Shown: piece after piece, positions 1-10,076 of the stretch | How the letters are laid out: each line of letters starts with the position of its first letter | Numbering within the stretch: the stretch's first letter is position 1 | Assembly (NCBI GenBank): GCA_015680685.1 | Contig: MNCI01020108.1 | Span: 507,995-571,994, forward strand | Length of the DNA: 64,000 nucleotides | Direction: 5' to 3' | From: Gnetum montanum | Taxonomy: Eukaryota; Streptophyta; Gnetopsida; Gnetales; Gnetaceae | The notes under the pieces: generated by a model | Told to the model about the DNA's origin: nothing | Seen by the model: only the letters and a program-made list of their open reading frames with translations | Databases searched by the model: none | Made by a program: the position numbers and the translations under genes

Positions 1-50
1 TCTATATTCCAATTATATGGCCAAACTTGCCTGGTTTCAGCTTTGACTTT

Positions 51-140
51 CCTAGCTTTTTAATAAAATTTCCAAGTTTATAACGACCTAGCTTTTTAAT
101 AAAATTTCCAAGTTTATAACTACTTAGTTTTTTGATAGGA
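51..140. repeat. 36-bp tandem repeat, about 2.4 copies
   Basis: Bases 51-86 and 87-122 are almost identical (unit begins cctagctttttaataaaa), and a decayed third partial copy starts near 121. It has no coding content and is a simple local duplication. Confidence 0.85.
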
Positions 141-1277
141 TATGACTAATAAGTTAGCGTGCTTTCACAATCATTATTTAGTTGATCCAATGCGCGTCTT
201 TAGTCACAGAAGAGTAACTAAAAGAGCCAAGTACGCCATACAGAGTCTCATGCGATTAACTGTTCATGAAGGTGGAAAAAGACTTTGCTAGCGGTACAAA
301 AATGGCTGAAATAAGTCTCTGGATCAACGGCTCCTCCAGCGACAGTCCTCCTACTTTTGCTGAGCCTTTGACCCAGAATTTTCAACTCTGCAGCTGAGTC
401 CTCGCTCTTTGGTTAGGCATTTAAAACTTCTTTCCTTCCTCGTAGCAGTCCAGAATATCAATTTTCCCTTGAGATAACCGCAACCACTTGCTCTAGGTAG
501 ATTTCTGGCAACTCGCTATTGCCTTAGGATTTAGCAGCACCTTTAATTAATTGTTTCTTTTTCAGGGTCATACATATTTTTCTCGTCTCAACACTTCTAA
601 GGTTAAGGGACACCGTGGGCCCATTCATGTAAACGATGAAATATAAATACAAAGAATGCCCTTAGCTTAGAGGTAGGGTGAGTTTTACTTTACTTTGTTT
701 ATCCCCTAGCTTAGTTATATATTTATAATATATATCTATAAATTGGCCAAGAGAATCTTATTTGTTTACAAGTAAAAAGTTGTTTGAGTAAAAAATTTCA
801 CGACTTTTGGACGAAAAACAAAATTTAAAAACCCAAATTTTCATGCCTTCTAGACGAAGAACAAGAGTTCTGTATCTTATTTTTCCTAAGAATGGATTTT
901 CTGAAAAACAAATTTCCATCAATTAGTGTATGCTCTCACCCTCGGCCGAATTTGTTGTTGTGAGGAGAAGAGCTTGAAACAGGGAGTGTGTTGGATGTGT
1001 TGCTGATGAGCTTAGGACCCTCTCACAAAGACGATATTTGTCTGCAACCATGAAAGAAATGCTTCTGGGGTTATGAGTTTTTGCCTTGACTGTTTTCTGG
1101 CTGGAGGAAAGTGCGCTCCGATCCTGTTCGGCGCCCCGATCTGCGCATCATTTCTGTCTTTGGCCAGAATGCTGGATCTGCATCTGTGCAGAACTCGAGC
1201 CCTCCTCCTCCTCCTGCTCCGTGCACTATTTTCACGTTCTATCACCTAGCATGATCTGTATTTTTGTTTTGCAAGGG

Positions 1278-1317
1278 ACGTAACCTTTCATAACACGACA
1301 TAACCTTTCATAACACG
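1278..1317. repeat. 20-bp direct repeat, two copies
   Basis: The unit acataacctttcataacacg (first copy acgtaacc...) occurs at 1278-1297 and 1298-1317. Related AGCGTTA motifs follow to about 1410. No function is evident. Confidence 0.8.
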
Positions 1318-1839
1318 TCAGCGTTATGCATAAAGTTGGCGTTACCAAAATGGCCTGTGGGAAAGTCAATGTTACTTAGCATTATCATTATGGACAAAAT
1401 TAGCGTTATTGAATTATGACTGGTAATGGCCTCTCGGCCAAATAAAGATTATAAATTTTTTAGGTAAAAAATGTTTTTGGTTGAGATGCCAACTTCCAAT
1501 CATACGAAAAGGCTCAATCCTAACATTAAATTATATTTTATCTATAAGATACATCATAAGTTCAATGTCAATGGGCAACATCAAGTAAAACTTTAGTTTT
1601 AGTTTCAATTTCATAACCCTGCAGAGGTCTCCTTCTTGTAACAGTAAGTTATGCTTTATCCATAACCCTTTAGGGCTTTATTGTGTAATGTTAAATTATA
1701 TTTTTCAAAATTCTCATCCTATATTATACAAACTTTTTTCATACTCAATCTATTTAATTTCTCATAAAGGGAAAAGATTCTATTATCTAAATTATAAATA
1801 TATAGATAAACTAGTTTAAGTTTAATCATTATCATCATA

Positions 1840-2086
1840 ATGTTTTGGCTAAGAGGCCAACTTCCTTACAGAAAATAAATAATTATCATCATAATGTTGT
1901 GCTAAAGGATGAACTTTTTCATTGGAATTATGATGGGTATGTATTGGCCAAAAGATGAATTTTTTCATGGAAAACAAATAATTATTATCATAAACTATGG
2001 TCAAGAGATGAAGTTTTTCACACAATTTATTATGTGTATGTAATGATTATATGTTGCCATAAAAAATAATCATAATTGTGGTAACA
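1840..2086. repeat. Degenerate tandem repeat R2, left part
   Basis: A loosely repeated unit of about 50-80 bp contains the core tggYcaagagatgaa followed by tttttca. Copies are visible near 1846, 1900, 1955 and 2005. Another copy starts at 28436 immediately right of chromovirus H (atgggctatagagatgaaat), so H interrupted this array. Diffuse copies also occur near 740 and 29300-29430. Confidence 0.55.
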
Positions 2087-2091
2087 ATGGG

Positions 2092-2583
2092 TGTAGGAAA
2101 ACATGCCTTGTTGGTGGATCAAAGGTTATTTCTCTTTGAAACAGGGATTAGAGGAGCGTGGAGATCCCTGGGGGTTCCAAGCTATTTTAACTATCATTTA
2201 GAACTACATGGGCCTTAACTCCTTGTGAACCATGTCACAAGGATATGTAGGCTTGTGGAGAAGCTTACTTAGGTCATCGTCCTCTCTTCGGAGTTGGGCT
2301 TAGAACTAGATGCATTAGTATAAGAACATATTGTAGTCCTTTTAGAGGAGTTTGTGTGCTGTGTGTTTGTGTGTACGTGTATGCTTGGTTGGTATGGTTG
2401 CGTTTCTAATGTTTATGACCTTACTAACAGGTCTAACCATTGGCTAATAGGTTGTGTGCTATGCGGTAATACAGGGTGATAGGTATTAAGGCGTAGTCCA
2501 CATTGAGTCCACCCTCTCATAGTGTTGTGGTCGAGACTCTTAGGTAGTACTGAGTAGTGTTTTCTAAGGGTAACAACATTACA
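2092..2583 (+). repeat. 5' LTR of chromovirus H
   Basis: This 492-bp LTR aligns with 27921-28435, both starting tgtaggaaaacatg and sharing long blocks such as gaactagatgcattagtata-like sequence. It is followed two bases later by the primer-binding site. The preceding 5 bp (atggg) match those after the right LTR. The two LTRs differ at many positions, so the insertion is old. Confidence 0.8.
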
Positions 2584-2585
2584 CT

Positions 2586-2603
2586 TGGTATCAAAGACAT
2601 AGG
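2586..2603 (+). promoter_or_regulatory. Primer-binding site, initiator tRNA-Met type
   Basis: The sequence tggtatcaaagacatagg starts two bases after the LTR. The canonical plant site complementary to initiator tRNA-Met begins TGGTATCAGAGC, so this is that site with a few substitutions. It fixes the LTR boundary and the plus orientation of H. Confidence 0.85.
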
Positions 2604-2639
2604 TTTGTGTTGTAGGTTTGGTGGTGGTTCATGGTTCAT

Positions 2640-2965
2640 TATTAGGAAGCCATAGCACAAAAGAAAAAAAGCAAGGGAAGTCACATCTTTGGTGAGGCTT
2701 CTACAAACTTTGTCCCTCTTGATGACAGGGAGGAGCATATGCATGACAAGGCACATGATGTAACTCCTAAACTAGAGAATATTAATGACAATGATAAAGT
2801 ATCTTTCAGGGGTCTTGATTCCCTTGATAAGGTACAACAACTATGGAGATAGCTTCTTGAAGTTGATAGCATGATTCTTAGCCACTTGCTAGTGGCCAAG
2901 AGGGTTAATATGGTATAGGATCTTGTTGATGGATTAAACATCCTATATCTCTGGGAACTTGTGGT
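2640..2965 (+). pseudogene. gag N-terminal fragment of chromovirus H
   Basis: A plus-strand frame beginning about 50 bases after the primer site reads as a hydrophilic, heptad-like protein (for example GLDSLDKVQQLW, then LVAKRVNMV) with two or more in-frame stops. It breaks off at about 2965, where repeat R1 begins. Its position directly after LTR and primer site is that of gag. The continuation is taken to be the gag at about 22.8 kb. Confidence 0.6.
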
Positions 2966-3686
2966 GCCTGAAAAATTCAGTGCTGGAGATCCAAAAATTT
3001 CAACACAAAAAAGTTTTGACTCCTAGATCCACAAGCCTTAAAAAATAAATTCGGAGCACCCTGGATAGTCTTGTCGATCACCCAGGGACTTATAAATTTG
3101 TTACCAATTAGAAAATAAAGATAAACAAAATGTGTGCAATGGTCGTTCAAGCACAAGATCCAAGAATGAGAGTAGAGAAATAAATGATATAATGTACCAA
3201 AATAAAGAAAACTGCAACTTTGTATCAATGCACTATAAAAACAAAGGTTTAGAAAATATAGATTGTGGGTTGCAAAAACCTAAGAACATAGAAATAAGTT
3301 TGACGTTTGATGTAGCTAGTAGGGTGTGTGCTACTACCAGATTTGTGTTTGTTCTTCTTTAATCAATTTGCTCTTAGATTTTGCTTGCAATAGGTCTAGT
3401 CTTCTCCAAATGGTTTGCGTTGGGGACAAATAGCTATGAACTTTTGGCTACCTGAACTACTCCAAAAATCTCAAGTTTGATCGATACAAAAATGATCTAG
3501 AAGTCCTTGCAATGAAGAAAATTCTTGTTTAAATAGGCTATAGGTCTTGGTTTTTTGCTGATTAATTCTACCATGATTGCTGATAGAATTTTTGGCAAAT
3601 TCTGCAACTGTTTTGGATACTTTCTTGTAGTGTATGAGCAATTTTAGTTAATTTCTTGCCCTCATATGTTGCTCCCACAAGCTACC
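2966..3686. repeat. Repeat R1, copy 1, left part
   Basis: This block aligns along about 700 bp with 21620-22320. The shared left edge reads TGAAAAATTCAGTGC here and TAAAAACTTCAGTGC in copy 2. It is interrupted at 3686 by element A and resumes at 11112. R1 lies at both ends of the DNA that splits chromovirus H, so the copies may be the LTR pair of an element inserted there. I could not identify a primer site or purine tract to prove that. Confidence 0.65.
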
Positions 3687-4684
3687 TGACGAGTGGCGAG
3701 GTACCCCTACACTCAACCATACGAAACAAACGTAGCACACATGATCCGGTCGAACTCTGTAGACTAAGTGCCTACACGCCCCATGGAACACTTGGGTTTA
3801 ATCATTCGTTGTCTTCCCAGACTTACTTGTAGTTTTCATGGTGTATGGTTAAGTAAGTCTGAGGTATATGATTTTTATAGTCTTTTATGTTTTATCTCCT
3901 ATGCTATCGAGGTGAAGGGTTGGAGAAACTAACTAACTCTAACTAATGAACTAAGTCTAAATTACCTAGCGTCAGCATCTGTTTCCACTTACCGTACACA
4001 CTCTTAACCGATGCAACTGTGGCTACCAAACGCTAATCGTTGCTGGGATCACCGCGCGTAACGCACGTGCTCGAAGTGGTCATACTGAGGCACTTAACTA
4101 GGAGGAAAGGGTTGAGAAAGCTAATCTAGCCTAAGTGCGATGAGCAGCCAATTCCTTGACTAACCGTACACATCTTGGTGCATGACTACCACTGGGATTA
4201 CCAAGCGTAGATCCTGGATACGCCACTGGGTTACCAAATAGTCACACTAGATGCTCGTAATCAAGTTGTACTCATACCGCATTGCGATGAGCAGCCGATT
4301 CCTTGACTAACCGTACACATCCTTAGATGCTCGTAATAAAGTCGTACTCATACCGCATTCTAGGAGTTTAAGGGTGAGAGAGAAAACAATAAATAAAATC
4401 CTATTCCATGCACTGCAATTTTTATCCAGGAAGTTTGTCTTTATTGCTGTACACAACTTGTATTCAGGTACAATGTTGCTTGAATAAAGATCTGTTCACT
4501 TTAGGACTCCTACTGCGGGCACATGGAAAACATTCTATCTCTGGAGTGATCAAACTGCCAAAGTTTTCCTACTTCTAGCCCAGGATGAGGAAACAAGGGA
4601 GAGCCGCCTCTTATTTATAAACTTAGCGACGGATAGCGATATTGCATACGCGATGTTGCGGCTCATGTGAATCGCGTCTCATCA
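3687..4684 (-). repeat. 3' LTR of element A
   Basis: This 998-bp LTR matches 10077-11111. It contains the minus-strand TATA box (TATAAATA, complement of 4612-4619) and a decayed two-unit palindrome cluster at about 4635-4661, where the other LTR has four. The 37-bp length difference between the LTRs is about what the missing units would account for. Confidence 0.92.
4137..4360. repeat. Tandem duplication within the LTR of element A
   Basis: The block starting gcgatgagcagcc and ending catacc gcatt occurs twice, at 4137-4283 and 4284-4360. The first copy contains about 70 extra bases. Both LTRs of A carry the same arrangement (right LTR 10527-10750), so it predates the insertion of A. It lies in the transcribed R-U5 part of the LTR. 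Confidence 0.75.
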
Positions 4685-4702
4685 TACCCCCATAACTGAA
4701 TG
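4685..4702 (-). promoter_or_regulatory. Polypurine tract next to the 3' LTR of element A
   Basis: On the minus strand the sequence CATTCAGTTATGGGGGTA abuts the LTR start TGATGAG. The same motif stands before the 3' LTR of E (CATTTAGTCATGAGGGCA) and, decayed, of D. It is the expected priming site for plus-strand DNA synthesis. Confidence 0.8.
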
Positions 4703-6720
4703 AAAACTCGTCCTCGAGTTCCTTACAAAATATTGGGAAGGTATGGGATTATTAAGGGGAATGGAACTAATGGGATGACATGTGAATAGATCATCATTAC
4801 AAGACTTGACAAAACTAGTGTTCATGACAACAAGGGTGAACACCTTATTACATTGACATTAGGCCTCATTTGGCAGCTGAGAGAAAAGAGAAGAGAGAAG
4901 AGGAGAGAAGAAGAGAGAAGAAGTCTTGCTGCTGCCAACACCAAGATTGCGCCTTTCGTTGTCCATCCATAAGCACGTCATCGATCTTGCTCCTTGCATA
5001 ACTGCTTTCAGCACTGCTCCATTCCAAGCGTTCCTTCCAGATCCAGTTCGTTGTTGTATGATTGCCATCTGCACACACAACACAATCTTGTATTAGCAAG
5101 GGTAAATGAATCATCATGTAACTGATACCTGGCTTTGGTGTAAGTTCATTGGCTAGGTTGTGGTATGGTTGATTGTGGATTTGAAAGATATAATAATGAT
5201 GACTACCGAAGGTGTAGGGGTTAGGAAGAAAATCAAAAAATTTGAGGTTAGGAGAAAATCAAAAAAATCAAGCCCCATACCCCCATGACTAATCACGAAC
5301 CTCCAGTAGCGTTAGAATGGAGAAAGAAAAGGAGTAAGAAAGATAGATAAAAAGGGACAACTATGACATCAATGAAATGAATGCCAAGATGGAAATGAAC
5401 AAAATAAAATTAATTGCAAAATGTTAAGGGAAAGAATTTAACTAATGCTCCAAATAGGAATGTCAGTGGGTCCTCCCCAAAGTAGGCTCATGCCCTTTAA
5501 TGCCCTGACAAACCCACATTCAAAGAGTTCGTAGGCTCCGGGAATGTCAATTGGAACAAGAGTTAAAGTCTTAACCACAAGAAGTTATCAAAAAGAAAAC
5601 AATGCATCTACCAAAATATACACTAATGATACAATCGGCAATGAGGTGAACAATGGAGAGAAGGGTGGAGAGAAGAGGATGGAATGGAATCCCAAGAACA
5701 AGGTGATGTACAGCCCCTTGTGTGTTTCATGATTAATGTGACTTAGCAAATCCCATTTCAAGTCCGGCCTCAAACCAACCACATCCAATGACTTCGCATC
5801 AATGCATTCAGCTAAACCATCCACTTGGATAACAAGGATATCTTCCCTAAGAGTCACCACCATTCTGATGAAACAAAGGAGAGAATGGGAAGCGAGAAGG
5901 GCCTTAGTTAGAGGGAACACTTTTGGTTCCATAACCAGTGCTTGTAGCCCAAGAGATTATTTCGTCTAAGGGGTGTGCTTTGAATTCTCACTTTTTCTTT
6001 TCTTTTCTCTTTTTTTTTTGTTTTTTGTTTTTATGCGTGAGAACCACACCATGCAAAGACTTGTTATTTTTATTGTCTCAGCTTCTGATAATTGGGTAAC
6101 ATCAGAACGGCAACAAAACTCAAGAAGAAAACATCCAAGCACCCAAGAGAATGGGCAACACAAACGCATCAAGTTCCCTTGAAGTCACACCCTTTTCAAA
6201 CCTTGAGTCCTTCCTTAGTTTGAGAAATGCCCAGTCACCGATTCATTTAAGTTCTTATTAGAAGGGAACTGTACATTTCCAAGCTGAGAGAGACCATAAA
6301 AACTAGTGGATGGATGGATGAAGTGGTCTCATTGCCTACCATATCAAAAGAAACACACCTTAGTATCAACATTGTGACTTAAAAGTAAAAACCAAACATG
6401 AGCAATCAACATGAAAATAGTTCATACCATCATTCAGAACACTTATTAGGTGACAAACTTACAAGGTGGATCACACACACACACAAAAAATGGAAAAGTA
6501 TAACGATGTTGTAAAACAAAAAACAAGAAAAGTTAAAGAAAGTTGAAAAACAAAAACTAGAAAAGTTAAGGAAATTTGTAAAACAAAAACGTGTAAAACA
6601 AAAATGTGTAAAAAAAAATGTAAAAAGAATCCAACATGTCTAATGATTAGCATATGTGGCCATCTCTCCCATGACTGAATTGCAAGGGGGAGATCCAAAA
6701 TAATGAACGTCTATTTGAAT
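4703..6720 (-). other. Conserved non-coding region between pol/gag and 3' LTR of element A
   Basis: No convincing long ORF is present; the longest on the minus strand is 114 codons (5588-5932). Several blocks match the equivalent region of E (about 47780-49920) and G (62400-64000). Examples are the sequence around the post-pol purine motif at 6660-6670, the block at 5930-6180 containing gtgagaaccacacc-type sequence, and the block at 5460-5500. A GA-rich stretch at 4875-4923 and an (AC)n run at 6472-6485 are simple repeats. Athila elements can carry an env-like ORF here; I do not see one in A. Confidence 0.6.
5276..5293 (-). promoter_or_regulatory. Second polypurine-tract-like motif, internal
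   Basis: The minus strand reads ATTAGTCATGGGGGTATG here, a close match to the tract beside the LTR but about 590 bp further inside. Element E has a similar internal motif at 49202-49219 (tattcatgggggctaggg). Its presence in two separate insertions suggests it belongs to the family. Confidence 0.5.
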
Positions 6721-6721
6721 T

Positions 6722-7066
6722 TCATAGAAGTACCCAACTCCTCCCGATTGATGATCTTAGGTTGAGGGGTGGGAGTTGGTGACGTTCATATTCCAACATG
6801 TCTATGCCTTCATTATTGGCATGGTTTGTCTCCTTGGTTCGTTCCATGCATATTTTGTTGCTCCTTCCAGTAGCTATCAACCACGGGGTATCTACTACTG
6901 GTTGTGTGGTTGCTACATACAGGCATCTTTGTTTCAAAGTTTCAAGGGCACACCTACTGCATGGAGGCATTTCCTCTATGTCATCACCCGATGAATCACT
7001 GTATGTGATGCATGGAACTTTCCTCTTCTCAATCTTTCCATAAATATTTATCTTAGATATTTCCAA
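6722..7066 (-). pseudogene. Protease C-terminal part and protease-RT linker of element A
   Basis: The frame includes GKIEKRKVPCI, which matches the sequence after the protease in G (GKIEKNQVPCI) and in F. It continues with LYVATTQ and CMERTKE, matching the G linker. After about 6750 it runs into sequence that in G lies downstream of integrase, so the whole RT-RNase H-integrase block is missing. The preceding N run (7073-7133) hides part of the protease and accounts for the change of frame. Confidence 0.75.
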
Positions 7067-7790
7067 GAAAAGNNNNNNNNNNNNNNNNNNNNNNNNNNNN
7101 NNNNNNNNNNNNNNNNNNNNNNNNNNNNNNNNNACACACAGTGGTATTGATGTCCTCCACCAATCCCAAGGGAATGGTGATAGACTGGTTTGCCAGCTCT
7201 AGTTGAATGTTGCTCTTCTTAAGTTGGGGCAGGTTCCAGGCGTGATACATCTCTTGTGAAATTAAGTTGACTCCGGAACCTGAGTCAAGAAGAGCCCTAT
7301 GTGGTTCATTTCCGGCGAGTTGAAGGTAGATTAAGGGACTTCCAAGATCAGTTAGTTTCCTAGGAAGGTGGCCTACCTTGATCCAGTTGGTTACAGTATG
7401 CGTCAACATAACCGTATGCGTTAAGCTCTGTTGGACTGAAGGATGCTCCAAAGTGTTAGATGGTGAAGGAGTGTACATGGGCTCAACCGCTTGTTGTTGC
7501 GAGAGTTTGTCTGGGCTTTTGGTTTTGAAGAAGGGTCTTCTCTTTTTACAGTTGTCAGAACCAGCAGCAGGTTGAATATTTATAGCTCTCGAAGCGTGAC
7601 ATTGCTGCGGTTGAGTAGGAAGTTCCCCTTGCATTGTTGGAGCAGGAGGTGTTATGGGAACTACTTGTGGAAGAGGTGCGGATGGATTTGGAGGATGGTG
7701 TGGGTATGGAGTGTCTCCCGGAGGAGAAGGAGTCCTTCTGAAGTACTCCCGAACTTGGTAGTGATGGTGGGGAGTTGTGTGACTCATAGA
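7053..7790 (-). pseudogene. Aspartic protease and end of gag, element A
   Basis: This minus-strand frame is open for 244 codons, including the N run. Its first half is rich in Pro, Gln, His and Thr and forms the end of gag. The second half is a retroviral-type aspartic protease with the active-site motif ALLDSGSGVNLI near codon 165, followed by the conserved LVEDI segment. Protease would cleave the Gag-Pol polyprotein inside the virus-like particle. It shares its frame with gag with no intervening frameshift, which suggests a single Gag-Pro polyprotein. The flap and C-terminal region are lost in the N run. Confidence 0.85.
7073..7133. other. Assembly gap (61 N)
   Basis: A run of N interrupts the protease of element A. 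The frame changes across it, so the true length is not reliable. Confidence 0.99.
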
Positions 7791-9929
7791 GTCACTTGGA
7801 GAAATCGGCTGCTGCTACACATAATATCCATAAGGGTTAGGCTACCGATAAGGGTATTGATGTTTCTGCGATGGCATCCCCCATGACTGTGGGTATTTCC
7901 ACTACTGATGCTGTCTGATGGGTTGTGGTGGAGTTCCACTTGGATAATATGTTAATGGTTGGTGGAACTGCTTTGGGTTACCTTGGGGATAAGGTAACCT
8001 ACGGGGTGTTTGCTATTGATTAAGTCTTGGATTAAGTGCATACACCCCAGACTCTTATAGATGTGAGATGGTTGGGCAACATCCCTTAGGATTGTCATAG
8101 TAGCAAATCTCACATCCACCGTCATCGTCTGTGTCTGAATCCACAACCACATCGGAGTTAGTGATTTTCCCCTTACCTTTGTTATGTGCAAGGCCTAAAT
8201 CTCTCCACTTTGTCTTACCTTTGTTACTACTTTGTTCTACCTTAGGCTCTTCTACAATTTTTAAAACAGCTTCAATTTTAGAGTCTAAGGAACTCCATAC
8301 GTCATCTACCTTAGCCACTATTTCTGTTGTTAATTTTTGAATCGACAAGGTTTTCCTGTTCACCAACTCTTCGATTGGTGACTCATCCTCTTCATCACAA
8401 AATTTTACTCCCTTCATCCGGAGAGAGGGATCATGGTTGTATTCTTCCGCACTTTCCCTTTTTTATAGCTCACCTTCTTCTTTTGCTACTTGCTTCAACA
8501 AGCACTGTACCTCATGGGCTCTAAGTTGTGAGACTCTCCCTTAGGCATAAGTCCCAAGGGTTCTTCTAGTTTCATGCCATAGCCCATCCACGATGTGGCG
8601 AAGTTGATCTCGCTGAGCATAACCATGGCCCAGGCAACGATGTAATAATGTGTAGTAGCGGGCCATGGCAACATCCAAGGGTTCATGAATACCCTGCTTC
8701 CATCCTTGGATCTGCTTACACAAATTGGACACTCTAGAGTACGTCTGATACTTATCGTTGAATAGTTCTAACATCATACTCCACCTCCTGATGGTTTCCA
8801 GTTCTAAGGACCGGTACCAGCTCTTTGCTTCCTTGGTGAGTGTCCTGGGAAACAACTTAAGTTTTTGCCATTCATTTTCTATATTCTACAAGGCACATGC
8901 ATCGTGGAATGCCTGTAAATGATGCTGCAAATCAGCGTTGTATCCCCCTTCAAATTGTGGGATGTTGTTCATGTCTAAACGTTTGATCCGACTATCTTTT
9001 AAATGCCTTGTTGGAATTCTAACAGCCTCGATTATGTTAAGCACACTTTGGGTTGCAAGTAGGGGCTCGTCATGATCATCTCTTTCATGATGCCTATCAT
9101 GTCTTCGTCGTTCCCTACTTTCCCTACGTCCTTGCCCTTGTCCTCTCTCTCGACTTTCTTGTCGAGGTTTCTCATTTTGTCTACCTTTATCCTCTTCGTT
9201 GTGTTCATGATGGCTACACCCAAATGTGGAAGGAGAGGGTGAGTGATGTGAAGAAGGGGAAGAAGAAGGGGAACCATCACCATGATGATGTTTCTTACCT
9301 TCTCTTTGGCTGCTACGGCCAAGATCATGGTGAAGATCTAAGTGCACGTCCTTGTCATGTGTTGTTCCTTCTGTGAACAGTTGGTGTTCATGGGCATCAG
9401 AACCAAGGATATGTATCGTTGATCATAGGTTCTGATACCCTACCTCCTCACTTTCATTAAGAGGAGGCACATCTCTTGATAGCAAACCAGTTATAAGTGG
9501 TTCACCATCTCTAGTTTCACCAAGGACATGTGGGACCTCTTTGCCCTTCGATAGTGTATGTTGGCTCTCTTGCCTTGAGTCCCTCATACGTTGTGCTTCT
9601 GTGGGATAGTAATCCCTTGAATCAAAGTCTTCTGCAATGTATTCTGCATATAATTCTGTCATGCAAATTTGTGGCAAAGCACGGAAAAGCATGTTAGAAA
9701 CTGATCAATCTGGGGGTAACACGATGTTACCTTGCAAATCTCTCCATCGCAGCTGTTCGTCTTAATGGAGGATAAAGGTAAAGTTTGGAATATACTCATT
9801 GGGATGAGTATAAAGTATCTTGTATTGTTTAGGACTTGGCTGATTTCAGCTATGTGTTTTATGTTGCCAACTGTCTCGTGTATGGTCCTTAGGTGGTGAG
9901 TTGCTCTTATGAGAAGAAGAAGAAGACAT
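7790..9929 (-). pseudogene. gag of element A
   Basis: Read from the ATG at 9929, gag and protease stay in one frame down to 7053, roughly 950 codons, with no frameshift and about 12 in-frame stops. Order of parts: a conserved N-terminal block (HPNEYIPNFTFIL, then ELYAEYIAEDFDSRDYYPT); a Ser-rich run and an Arg/Asp/Glu/His-rich mixed-charge segment (about 9150-9300); the gag core (LDMNNIPQFEGGYNADLQHH, then WYRSLELETI); a helical region; a short Cys motif CEICYYDNPKGCCP at about 8090; and a Tyr/Pro/Gln-rich tail. Many stops replace Gln codons that are intact in relatives. Gag would form the particle that packages the RNA. The same protein is recognisable in B, D, E, F and G. Confidence 0.9.
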
Positions 9930-10055
9930 AGTGTCTTATCGGTGTGCTAATTACTGTTATATAAATTCTTGTTTAATTAATGAACCCGAAGGTTCGTTTA
10001 GGCTCCCAACGATGAGAGTGATATCCTTTATGTTCTATTCAGCACACAAACACTT

Positions 10056-10075
10056 AGTCCCTGGCAATGGTGCCA
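10056..10075 (-). promoter_or_regulatory. Primer-binding site, tRNA-Asp type
   Basis: On the minus strand TGGCACCATTGCCAGGGACT follows the 5' LTR after one base. Plant tRNA-Asp ends in a sequence complementary to TGGCGCCGTTGCCGGGGA, the site used by Athila/Tat-type elements. The differences here are all CG to CA changes, as expected after deamination of methylated CpG. Confidence 0.8.
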
Positions 10076-10076
10076 A

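Larger units (their letters stand above)
1..2086. other. Flanking host sequence without a recognisable gene
   Basis: This AT-rich stretch carries no protein family I can recognise in six frames; its longest open frames are under 80 codons. It holds two short tandem repeats (51-140 and 1278-1317), a patch of higher GC with several CpGs at about 1080-1220, and the degenerate repeat R2 towards its right end. The right edge is set by the target duplication of chromovirus H at 2087-2091. The same repeat type resumes after H at 28436, so this is the older DNA that H entered. It may itself be a decayed transposon. Confidence 0.5.

Noticed and set aside
1012-1283. Overlapping ORFs on both strands in the GC-richer patch
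   Set aside because: Both are short, have no recognisable domain, and are expected by chance where GC is higher and stops are rarer.
4859-5117. Two overlapping minus-strand ORFs with Ser/Leu/Phe-rich ends
   Set aside because: They run through a GA/CT-rich simple repeat in the non-coding part of element A and are not preserved in E or G.
6472-6485. (AC)n run as a regulatory site
   Set aside because: A short microsatellite in non-coding retrotransposon sequence; similar short CA or GT runs occur at 28216 and 43370 without common context.
7053-9929. Alternative genetic code with TAA/TAG read as Gln in element A
   Set aside because: TGA stops also occur, relatives in the same window have plain CAA/CAG at these sites, and C-to-T decay explains the pattern more simply.
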